NCBI GenBank assembly: GCA_030654835.1 | Contig: JAURWS010000030.1 | Location: 62,001-126,000, forward strand | Length of the DNA: 64,000 nt | Reading direction: 5' to 3' | DNA from: Gammaproteobacteria bacterium | GTDB lineage: Bacteria > Pseudomonadota > Gammaproteobacteria > Pseudomonadales > Pseudohongiellaceae | Shown here: one piece after another, positions 1 through 6,737 of the stretch | Position numbering within the stretch: position 1 is the stretch's first letter | Layout: every line of letters starts with the position of its first letter | Notes under the pieces: model-generated | Database searches by the model: none | Told to the model about the DNA's origin: nothing | The model's input: only the letters and a program-made list of their open reading frames with translations | Position numbers and translations under genes: made by a program

Positions 1-348
1 AACTGCCTTCACAGCATTGATCGCATCAACAACCACGTTGGAGCGTGTTGCGCCGGCATTCAGCTGGCCAACCAGGATAGTTACGGCAGCAGCTTTATCA
101 GCAGCAGCCACTTCTGAACCTACCAGGTTGTTGACGAATCTTTCAGCAAATTCCTGGTTAGTCAGGAATGTTGGGTAAATGCTCTTGAATTCGTTGGTGT
201 TAGCAACGTTTGCAGCGATCTGCTTGACGGTCTGTCCTGCTTCTTTTGCTGCTACGAGGTCTGACAGAACACTTGCGCCTGGTGCGGCACCAAACATGCC
301 GACCACCAGTTGGATAATCTCGGTACGAGCTTCAGCTGTTATAGCCAT
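1..348 (-). CDS. N-terminus of a probable type I-secreted S-layer/RTX-like surface protein (partial)
   Basis: An open frame of 116 codons runs off the left edge; the C-terminal part is missing. The ATG at 346-348 is preceded by AAGGAG at 355-360. The visible part is alanine-rich, begins MAITAEARTEI and contains GAAPGASVLSDLV, then FKSIYPTF. From memory, this resembles the N-terminal domain of large calcium-binding or S-layer proteins exported by type I secretion in proteobacteria. These normally continue into beta-repeat and RTX-like regions, which cannot be seen here. There is no Sec signal peptide, as expected for a type I substrate, and a complete type I exporter lies at 6.7-11.3 kb. A perfect Crp palindrome sits about 115 bases upstream. 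Substrate identity is inferred from the N-terminus and the neighbours. Confidence 0.7.
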   Translation of the reverse strand, partial: MAITAEARTEIIQLVVGMFGAAPGASVLSDLVAAKEAGQTVKQIAANVANTNEFKSIYPTFLTNQEFAERFVNNLVGSEVAAADKAAAVTILVGQLNAGATRSNVVVDAINAVKAV

Positions 349-433
349 TTGTAACTCCTTAAGTTTATTACAATTTGTTTTATCCGATTGTGACATGCCA
401 ATAAACAGCAGATGACCCCACTCGGTTGTGCCA

Positions 434-439
434 AGGATA
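434..439 (-). promoter_or_regulatory. candidate -10 element of the S-layer-like gene
   Basis: The minus strand reads TATCCT here, four of six matches to TATAAT. A start site near 427 would place the Crp palindrome centre (468.5) at about -41.5, the spacing of class II Crp-activated promoters, where the activator replaces a -35 contact. The hexamer itself is weak and the spacing is the main argument. Confidence 0.3.
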
Positions 440-460
440 CGCAAGTCAACTCTCATCCCT

Positions 461-476
461 TGTGACTGTAGTCACA
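461..476. promoter_or_regulatory. perfect Crp-type operator (TGTGA-N6-TCACA)
   Basis: TGTGACTGTAGTCACA is an exact match to the Crp half-sites TGTGA and TCACA with a six-base spacer. It lies upstream of the minus-strand S-layer-like gene (start 348). The Crp/Fnr regulator at 5863-6561 keeps the SRETVTR recognition helix expected to read this site. A housekeeping Crp/Vfr encoded elsewhere could equally bind it. Confidence 0.75.
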
Positions 477-648
477 CTGAAGAAAATTTCCCACGTTTCC
501 GTGATAACTCCCACTTGGGTTACTCATTAAATCTCGACCACAAGCGGACACGCTCGGCGATGGTACCCGTAGTGGGCATCGAACACAACCTGTTTGTTGC
601 GTTAAGTCTTGGCTGTAACCATCTATTTTTAAAGAATTATATGCTTAT

Positions 649-1959
649 TCAGAAAGCGACGCTGACGCCGACTTCAAGCGTGGTATCCAAGCTTTCGAAC
701 AACTCTATATTGCTGTTCTGTCGCTGGTGATAGAAGTTCACGAGCAGCGCCACGTCTGTGTACAGCGGCTGTCGGTATTGAAGGAGAAGGTAGCTGCGGC
801 GCAGCCAACGATCGGCCCCGTTGGCCAGCACGGGGCTATAGCCGCTGCGGTCGGTCAGTTCAGTGTGGTTGAGCTGCGTACTGAAGAGCCCCTTGAGGAG
901 AGGAAACTGCCAGTCCATCTGCAGTTGCCAGCCACCACGATCGCCACCCGGCCGACCGTTCTGGAGCGCATGATTCTGCAGGAGGCTCGCTTCGACACCC
1001 AAGGTGCTTTGCCGGGAACCGAGCCACAACGGGCAATTAATGCCCGCGCCAGCCTTGCTCTCCACCGAGTTCAGATTGCTCTGATCGTGATAGAGCTGAT
1101 GCTGAACTGCCAGCGCGTAGTTTGGCTGGCAGCTCCGAATGTTGGCACCGATATAGCGGGCACTGCCCTCTGTCGCTGTATAAAGTGGACTGCCACCAAA
1201 CAATAGATGACTGACGCCTGCATTGAGCTGCCATGTATGGTCGCGGTGGGGGCGCACGAAGGCATAACGACTCTCCAGCTGCAGCAAATCGGAGTCGGTG
1301 TCTTCACTGACACGGCCGCGCATCTCCACCAGCACATTGTGTTGATGGTCGGAGGCCAGCTGGCGGTAGCGGCCAGCCAGACGCATATTGATGAAGGGGC
1401 CACTGACGGGGCGATATTCAGGATTGAGCGTCAGCAGCACCGGCTCGCCCGACAACGTCAGCGTAATCTGCCCCGGGTCGGGCGCGCCATTGAGGTTATT
1501 GTCATAGCCCGTTAGCACATCAGCCTGAAACCCATGCTGTCTGGTCTGTCGGTGCCAGGATTGCTTTCTCTCTTCCAGCAGGCGCTGCAAGTCGGGCGTG
1601 AGATCCTGACGCTGCAGCAGTTGGTCATTCAGGTCCAAGGCGGAGAACAGCTGTCCACGCAGATAGAGAGCCTGCGCGTAATCGATCTGGGCAGCGCCAT
1701 TGTTGGCATCCAGCAGGAGGGCACGTTCCAGTGTTTCCAGCGCTTCTGCGAGCTTGCCGCTGTCCAGCTGGGCCGCGCCATAAAGCGCGAAGTACTCGGA
1801 GCTCTCCAAGCATTCCGCCATCATCGGCGCAAGGCTCGCCTCCAGCTGTTCTGCCCTGGCCGGAGAATCCTGCCCGAGAGTGTAGAAGGGTTGCAGATCC
1901 GGACAGGCCTGCACCGATAAAGGCAATAGGAAGAAGAGAGAGAGAAACGACCGACTCAT
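649..1959 (-). CDS. outer-membrane protein with N-terminal TPR and C-terminal beta-barrel (SLAM/DUF560-like)
   Basis: 436 residues. A signal peptide (about residues 1-18, ending VQA) is followed by a helical region with TPR-like spacing (about 30-140, for example AEALETLERALLLDANNGAAQIDYA). The long C-terminal half has alternating polar and hydrophobic strands and ends EVGVSVAF with the terminal Phe typical of outer-membrane beta-barrels. This layout matches surface lipoprotein assembly modifiers, which flip TbpB-like lipoproteins to the cell surface; the assignment rests on architecture only. It is last in the order FecR gene, cyclase gene, this gene on the minus strand, but 218 bases with a REP-like palindrome separate it from the cyclase gene. 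An AGGG motif precedes the ATG. Confidence 0.6.
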   Translation of the reverse strand: MSRSFLSLFFLLPLSVQACPDLQPFYTLGQDSPARAEQLEASLAPMMAECLESSEYFALYGAAQLDSGKLAEALETLERALLLDANNGAAQIDYAQALYLRGQLFSALDLNDQLLQRQDLTPDLQRLLEERKQSWHRQTRQHGFQADVLTGYDNNLNGAPDPGQITLTLSGEPVLLTLNPEYRPVSGPFINMRLAGRYRQLASDHQHNVLVEMRGRVSEDTDSDLLQLESRYAFVRPHRDHTWQLNAGVSHLLFGGSPLYTATEGSARYIGANIRSCQPNYALAVQHQLYHDQSNLNSVESKAGAGINCPLWLGSRQSTLGVEASLLQNHALQNGRPGGDRGGWQLQMDWQFPLLKGLFSTQLNHTELTDRSGYSPVLANGADRWLRRSYLLLQYRQPLYTDVALLVNFYHQRQNSNIELFESLDTTLEVGVSVAF

Positions 1960-2076
1960 ATACCCTGGGTATCCAGACTAGCCATGGACATATCTGAGCA
2001 TATGTCGATTATTGAACTTGCGCGCAATTATCGTGATTCAACTGCGAAGGTGCAACCCAAAACGAGCCACGGCTTT

Positions 2077-2159
2077 TGTGGGAGCGGACCTGTCCGCGAT
2101 TGATTTCAGCTCAAATCAATCGCTGGCGGGCCTTTATGCCCTCCGGGTACGCTCCCACA
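2077..2159. repeat. REP-like palindromic element, copy 1
   Basis: The element starts TGTGGGAGCG and ends with the inverted CGCTCCCACA, bracketing a central palindrome (2097-2122, CGATTGATTT opposing AAATCAATCG). The ends match the GTGGGAGCGGGC motif of Pseudomonas REP sequences and two more copies in this window (12116-12176 and 13426-13492). It lies between the cyclase gene and the TPR/beta-barrel gene. Any effect on transcript ends or stability is inference. Confidence 0.75.
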
Positions 2160-2177
2160 AGGAAGAACAATGGAAGA

Positions 2178-4196
2178 CTATCGGCGTCCGCCGGAAATAA
2201 GAGTCAGTGACACCTGCTCCGGGCGATTGCGCCGCGAAACTGAATCAGACGGCGAAGGAGAGAAAAGCACATGCGGAATTCGCAAACCGCTCAGCAGATA
2301 ACTTCCCTGTGATTCGAGCCTCTGATCGCTGAGCTGACGGGCAGCGCATTCGCCGATCAAGATCGGCTGCGCCAGCTCTGCGGTCATTTCCTGGATTCGC
2401 AACGTGATCGTGACGGTGTCGCCCAGCAATGTGTGGGTACGACGATGCGCCGGCCCGATGGAGCCGATCAACACTGGGCCTTGCTCAATGCCTATACCCA
2501 GCGCCAGTGGCTCCAGACCTTCGGGCGGATGCTGTGGAAGCATGTCGCGATCAATCGCAATCTGCATGTCCTGAGCTGCCTTCAACGCTTGAGACGCTGC
2601 CTGTGTATCGTGACCATCCCAGACGGCCAGCAGGCTGTCGCCCTTGAATTCGTGAATCCTGCCACCGTGCTGCTCGACGATCTCAGCAGCCCGCACGAAG
2701 AAGAAGTGCAGCAGCGCGGCAGATTCCTCAGGAGGACGCGCTTCGCCAAACGCGGAGAAGTTGCGCAGATCAGCACTCAGCAGGGTCACTTCGCAGCGCC
2801 GGGCATTGATGCTGGAGCTGGGCAGGCTGTAGGCAATCTCCTTGGCTACATCGCTGGGCAGATAACTGTTCAGGTTGCCAAAGACACGGCTACGCTCGTG
2901 ACGCACACGGGCCTGCTCCAGCAACATCAGACCGCTGGCGGCACACAAACTGTAGATTGCTGGCAGCACCCAGCCCAACCAGATATTTCCACTGCTCAGC
3001 AGTTGCATATGAATGATGAGGGCTACCAGCGGCAATACCAGCCCCGCCAATGGCAACGCATAGTTGGAGACCCGCTCACGAGCGTTGGTCAATACCAGCA
3101 GGACCAGCGCAAATACGCCACTCAACAGAATCAACAGAGGCAGCGCGGAGCGCGGGGTATAAGGAACGGCGGCATCCAGCAGACTGCCGAGCAGACGGGC
3201 GTGCAGCTCTACACCGGGAGTGGCGCCATTATAGGGTGTCGGCACGATGTCACCGATACCGAAGGCCGTGGCACCCACCAGCACCCAGACATTGTCCAGC
3301 ATGCTCACATCAACGGTGCCATTGAGCACGTCGGCTGCCGACACGGCACGATAAGCCTCCGGAGCATTACGGTAGGAAATACGCATGTTGCCTTCGGCAT
3401 CCAACGGGATACGCAAGCCAGGATAGGCATTCAGCTGCAGCACCTGACTCGGTCCAAACAGCGACGGCTCCTGACTGACACTGACACCCCAGGACTGACT
3501 GCTGACCGCCTGCAAAAAGGCACTGACCGCCAGAGCAGGATATGCCTGACCATCCACACAGATGATCGCGGGAACCTCTCGCACCGCACCGTCTGCAGCG
3601 ACAATGGTAGTAATGTGACCCTTGGCAATGCTGGCGAAACCGGCGTTGTTGCCAAGGAAGCTCTGAGTCGACGGGAGACCGGCATTCTGAGCATCGCTAC
3701 AGCCAACCCCTGACAGCGCATGGGTCATCTCGCCAGTACGCACCAGCTGCTCGGACTGCAGCACCGGCAATTGCGCCAATACGACACCGCCCGACACTGC
3801 CTGCAGGGCCTTAAGCAGATTGTCATCACCGGGGCGCACCTCAGGGTAAACGATGTCATGCAGCTGCAATTGCACACCTGCTTTGTCGAGAGCGGTCACC
3901 AGCTGCGCCATGGTGTCGCGAGACCACGGCCAGGGACCGACCTGCGCCACACTCTTCTCGTCAATCGCCACCACGGTAATGCGTTGCTCGGTCGCAGTCT
4001 CGGCATTCAGAGTCCAGCCCAGCGCACCGAGGCGCTCTTCGATGTTCTGCAGCGGACTATTGAACAAAACGATCAACAGCAGACTCAACAGCGCCGCCAG
4101 CCCCAGCATCAAAAGCCGCGCGCGCACTGGCGCCAGGCGCAACAGGAACGCGAGAGGATTGGGGAGCCGACCGAGGCTGGTGAGGTTCATGGACAT
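2178..4196 (-). CDS. CHASE2-domain membrane class III adenylate cyclase
   Basis: 672 residues. TM1 lies at about 27-46. An extracytoplasmic CHASE2 sensor domain follows at about 50-340, with the hallmark VVAIDEKS and GPWPWSR. A triplet of membrane segments (about 351-425) leads to a class III cyclase domain (about 465-620). Metal-binding Asp476 (SADLRNF) and Asp520 (FKGDS) are present. Lys518 and Thr589 suggest ATP rather than GTP as substrate. Arg600 is kept, but the transition-state Asn of the GDxVNxAxR motif is Thr596, so activity may be reduced or altered. The start codon overlaps the FecR-gene stop (TAATG at 4194-4198), so the two are translationally coupled. It probably converts an envelope signal into cAMP. 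No kinase motifs are present. Confidence 0.88.
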   Translation of the reverse strand: MSMNLTSLGRLPNPLAFLLRLAPVRARLLMLGLAALLSLLLIVLFNSPLQNIEERLGALGWTLNAETATEQRITVVAIDEKSVAQVGPWPWSRDTMAQLVTALDKAGVQLQLHDIVYPEVRPGDDNLLKALQAVSGGVVLAQLPVLQSEQLVRTGEMTHALSGVGCSDAQNAGLPSTQSFLGNNAGFASIAKGHITTIVAADGAVREVPAIICVDGQAYPALAVSAFLQAVSSQSWGVSVSQEPSLFGPSQVLQLNAYPGLRIPLDAEGNMRISYRNAPEAYRAVSAADVLNGTVDVSMLDNVWVLVGATAFGIGDIVPTPYNGATPGVELHARLLGSLLDAAVPYTPRSALPLLILLSGVFALVLLVLTNARERVSNYALPLAGLVLPLVALIIHMQLLSSGNIWLGWVLPAIYSLCAASGLMLLEQARVRHERSRVFGNLNSYLPSDVAKEIAYSLPSSSINARRCEVTLLSADLRNFSAFGEARPPEESAALLHFFFVRAAEIVEQHGGRIHEFKGDSLLAVWDGHDTQAASQALKAAQDMQIAIDRDMLPQHPPEGLEPLALGIGIEQGPVLIGSIGPAHRRTHTLLGDTVTITLRIQEMTAELAQPILIGECAARQLSDQRLESQGSYLLSGLRIPHVLFSPSPSDSVSRRNRPEQVSLTLISGGRR

Positions 4197-5614
4197 TACT
4201 GCTTATCCCAGAGCGTCAGACCCTGTACGCTGCCATCCAGCAGTTGCTTTTCGAAGAAGTATCCCGCTTCCGCGCCATCCAGGCTGATGGCACCATGCAT
4301 CTTCTGAGTGTCCGTATTGCTGTAGAAGTAGCCGCCATCATAAATTCGGCCAGCCGCCGAGAAATCCACTTTGCCGGTGCTGCTGTGGCTGAGCCCCAGG
4401 TCCGTCGCAAAGCTGCTCTCATTGAAATCGATTTTGAGATTGCCGCCATTGACCTGCATGGCCACCACGCCGCTGCCGGAATGGTAAAAGGCTTGCGCAC
4501 TGCTCAGACCAAAACTGACAACACCCAGATCGGGAGCGATGCGCTTGGTGCCGTTCTCGGTGCGGAACAACCCGTAGACATTGTCTCCCACGGTAATGTC
4601 ACGGCCGACACTGGCCAGCTCATAGGTCGTGCTGAGACGCTCTCCAATGCCTTGCCCATCAAGATTGGCGTAACGACCCCAGACCAGCTGGTCCGATGCC
4701 ACTTCGGCGGCGACCAGCGCAGTACCAGGGGTAAAATCGGCGGCCGTAGTCACAGGGGGCAGAAGGGCGGGCGGCAGAGGAGCGGGCGGCGTTACAGGAG
4801 GCAACACTGCATTGCTCGCCACCAGGGCAACTTTTCTGGAAGTCACAGACTCGAGGTACACGTCGGTTCCAACTGCCTTGTCTTCGGCTTTGCCGGGCGC
4901 ATCAGCGACTTCCACTTCCACTTCTTCCCGGCTCAACGGGCCGCGCTCATCGGTGGCTGGCACCAAACGGGGCAGGGGCGTGCGGCCGTCCATCTGGACT
5001 ACCTGCAAAGATTCCTGGGTCAGCTCGACCGCATTCACCACACAAGGTCCGAAGTTGGACGCCAGGCAATCACTAGAGAAAGGAGCCACCACAATGGCGC
5101 CCTCTCTCACCAACGCGCGCACACTCACATCCGTTGCGCTGACCACGAAGTCAGTGCCACGGACACCAATGGCGGCAATCGGAGTATTCAAACGGAAGCG
5201 CTCGCGGGCGGCATGAGCACCCTTGCCGGAGATGGCACGGGTGACGCCTTCCACCAGATTGAGCTTGATGGACGACTGCTCAGGGCTGGCGGCATTGTAA
5301 TCGTAGCGTTCAATCTCCAGCAGACTGTCAGGGCGGACGCTGACCAGCGCCTCATCGTCAAAGCGAATATGCACGTGCCCGTTTGCCTCTGTCATGATGC
5401 GATCGCTGACGCTGATTCTGGTGCCCGCGCGGATCAGCTCTCGGGAATTATCTGCCGATTCGAGATAGGCTTTACCCAGCACCAGGCTGACCTCGCCGAC
5501 GCCAGCAGCTGCTGTATCGGCTAATGCGCTATCGACTGCCGCGACCTGAGCCAGCAGCAATGCCGCCACACTCAGACTCAACGCAGACTTTTTCAGACGT
5601 AATCCAGATTTCAT
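4196..5614 (-). CDS. FecR-domain secreted protein with C-terminal beta-rich domain
   Basis: 472 residues from the ATG at 5614, chosen because GGAGGA lies seven bases upstream; a longer frame to 5659 lacks a ribosome site. A signal peptide (about 1-32, ending SALA) precedes a FecR domain (about 35-180, with VRPDSLLEIERYDY and TPIAAIGVRGTDFVV). A proline-rich linker follows, then a C-terminal beta domain (about 310-472) with GKVDFSAAG and GAISLDGAEAGYFF. The last region resembles the small barrel of TbpB-like proteins, which is a tentative reading. FecR proteins usually relay envelope signals to sigma factors, but no sigma factor is present here. The coupled partner is the CHASE2 cyclase, so the FecR domain may feed that sensor instead. 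Confidence 0.8.
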   Translation of the reverse strand: MKSGLRLKKSALSLSVAALLLAQVAAVDSALADTAAAGVGEVSLVLGKAYLESADNSRELIRAGTRISVSDRIMTEANGHVHIRFDDEALVSVRPDSLLEIERYDYNAASPEQSSIKLNLVEGVTRAISGKGAHAARERFRLNTPIAAIGVRGTDFVVSATDVSVRALVREGAIVVAPFSSDCLASNFGPCVVNAVELTQESLQVVQMDGRTPLPRLVPATDERGPLSREEVEVEVADAPGKAEDKAVGTDVYLESVTSRKVALVASNAVLPPVTPPAPLPPALLPPVTTAADFTPGTALVAAEVASDQLVWGRYANLDGQGIGERLSTTYELASVGRDITVGDNVYGLFRTENGTKRIAPDLGVVSFGLSSAQAFYHSGSGVVAMQVNGGNLKIDFNESSFATDLGLSHSSTGKVDFSAAGRIYDGGYFYSNTDTQKMHGAISLDGAEAGYFFEKQLLDGSVQGLTLWDKQ

Positions 5615-5643
5615 AGTCCTGTCCTCCACATCGGGAGATTGAC

Positions 5644-5677
5644 GATCACACATTAACAACGATCAAACATTAACAAC
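5644..5677. repeat. 17-bp tandem direct repeat in the FecR gene leader
   Basis: GATCACACATTAACAAC (5644-5660) is followed immediately by GATCAAACATTAACAAC (5661-5677), one mismatch apart. The pair lies 30-63 bases upstream of the FecR start, between it and the Crp-like site. Spacing of about 1.6 helical turns would suit a dimeric regulator. No known binding motif is recognised. Confidence 0.5.
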
Positions 5678-5741
5678 CAAACAGAAATGGAACGAGCCCA
5701 CTTTTATGGTTGCAAGCTTACCTGCGGCACTCTGCAAAGCG

Positions 5742-5757
5742 GGTGATTACAGTCACA
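5742..5757. promoter_or_regulatory. Crp-type operator in the FecR/Crp divergent region
   Basis: GGTGATTACAGTCACA matches TGTGA-N6-TCACA with one mismatch in the left half-site. Its centre (5749.5) is about 61.5 bases upstream of the start expected from the TATAAT at 5800-5805, the class I Crp spacing. It probably mediates autoregulation of the Crp/Fnr gene and may also act on the divergent FecR-cyclase transcript. Confidence 0.6.
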
Positions 5758-5776
5758 CAAGGTCAAAATACTCTCG

Positions 5777-5805
5777 TTTGCTATTCGCTTTCAAGCACTT
5801 ATAAT
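5777..5805 (+). promoter_or_regulatory. promoter of the Crp/Fnr-family gene
   Basis: A perfect TATAAT (5800-5805) is preceded after 17 bases by a weak -35 (TTTGCT, 5777-5782). A poor -35 with an activator site at -61.5 is typical of an activator-dependent promoter. The expected start is near 5811. Confidence 0.55.
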
Positions 5806-5862
5806 GCCCGGGCAACGCCGCAACCCGCACCAGTGCGTAGACGCCGGGATTAAACATTTATC

Positions 5863-6561
5863 GTGGTAACCCCAGAGCTGTTAAGTACTTTTCCCATCCT
5901 CAAACCCCTGCCTCAAGATGTTCTGAGCCAACTGGCTCCGCTGTCAGCCATGCGCAAGTTTGCGCGTCGAGGCATCGTTCTGAACGCCGGGGTCAGGGAG
6001 GAGTCATTGTGCTTTTTATTTGAGGGACGACTGCAGGGCGTGGATTTTACCATCGATGGCCGGGAAGTCGGTCTTTATTTTGTGGAGCCCGGAGACTTCT
6101 GTGGCGAGCTGGGACTCTTCGACCACGGCCCGCAGCCAGAGTACGTCATTGCCTTGACCGCCGCCGTGACAGTTTTCATTCCCATGGACGCGCTGCGCGA
6201 AGTCATGATGAAGCAGCCCGGCATCGTCCGCGTGCTGGGTGAACGCCTGGCCGCCCGCCTGCGGCAAATGACCAAACAGCGCTCCTTGCTGGGCCTGCCC
6301 AACATCAGCCAGCGCGTGTGCTGCCAGCTGTGGATGCTGGTGCCTGAAGAAGACAAGAGCGGACGCGCCGAGTCACTCATCAACAATCCTCCGACCCACA
6401 TGGAGATCGCCATCATGTTGAACCTCAGCCGGGAAACGGTCACCCGCGTCTTCCAGAACCTGCAGACGCGGCAGATCGTCAAGCGTGACGGAGCTGCCTG
6501 TCTATTGATTTCCGACGTGCAAACCTTGCGGGAATTGGCGGAAGGGAAGCAGGAACTATAG
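5863..6561 (+). CDS. Crp/Fnr-family transcription regulator with altered cyclic-nucleotide pocket
   Basis: 232 residues from a GTG start with a weak ribosome site. A cNMP-binding fold (about 10-125) keeps GELGLF (81-86), but the Arg-Ser pair that holds the cAMP phosphate in E. coli Crp (R82, S83) is Pro92-Glu93 here. A dimerisation helix and a winged helix-turn-helix follow. The recognition helix SRETVTR (189-195) keeps the Arg, Glu and Arg that read TGTGA in Crp. There are no Fnr-type iron-sulfur cysteines. It probably binds the operators at 461-476 and 5742-5757 and controls this surface locus. The effector may be something other than cAMP, or none. It is divergent from the FecR-cyclase genes and upstream of the type I secretion genes. 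Confidence 0.85.
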   Translation: MVTPELLSTFPILKPLPQDVLSQLAPLSAMRKFARRGIVLNAGVREESLCFLFEGRLQGVDFTIDGREVGLYFVEPGDFCGELGLFDHGPQPEYVIALTAAVTVFIPMDALREVMMKQPGIVRVLGERLAARLRQMTKQRSLLGLPNISQRVCCQLWMLVPEEDKSGRAESLINNPPTHMEIAIMLNLSRETVTRVFQNLQTRQIVKRDGAACLLISDVQTLRELAEGKQEL

Positions 6562-6737
6562 AAATCGGTGCAAAGACACCTTGCGGCGGTTGGGTGTACA
6601 ATCTCGCCCGAATTGCAGGCTGGGGTTGAATTATTGCAGATGTCCCCAACCTTGTGTGTCTCATTAACATGGTCGACCCTGAAATCCGACTCCAACTCTG
6701 CCCGGCTAACCAGCGGACTTGATAATAAGCAGCCTCA

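Larger units (their letters stand above)
349..648. other. intergenic regulatory region between the S-layer-like gene and the TPR/beta-barrel gene
   Basis: This 300-base stretch has no convincing gene. It is the 5' region of the minus-strand surface-protein gene and lies downstream of the minus-strand gene that ends at 649. It holds the Crp palindrome (461-476), a candidate -10 element on the minus strand (TATCCT, 434-439), and a leader of roughly 80 bases before the ribosome binding site. No clear intrinsic terminator with a T-run was found for the gene ending at 649. Confidence 0.6.

Noticed and set aside
2097-2122. Palindrome with TTGAT and ATCAA ends that could be read as an Fnr/Anr box
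   Set aside because: The spacing between half-sites is too long for Fnr (10 bases instead of 4), and the palindrome is the centre of a REP-like element.
2433-3713. Long plus-strand open frame of 426 codons opposite the CHASE2 cyclase gene
   Set aside because: It is antisense to a gene with clear domains, has no family features, and its composition mirrors the codon bias of the other strand.
4244-5524. Long plus-strand open frame opposite the FecR gene
   Set aside because: Antisense shadow of a gene with a good signal peptide, FecR domain and ribosome site.
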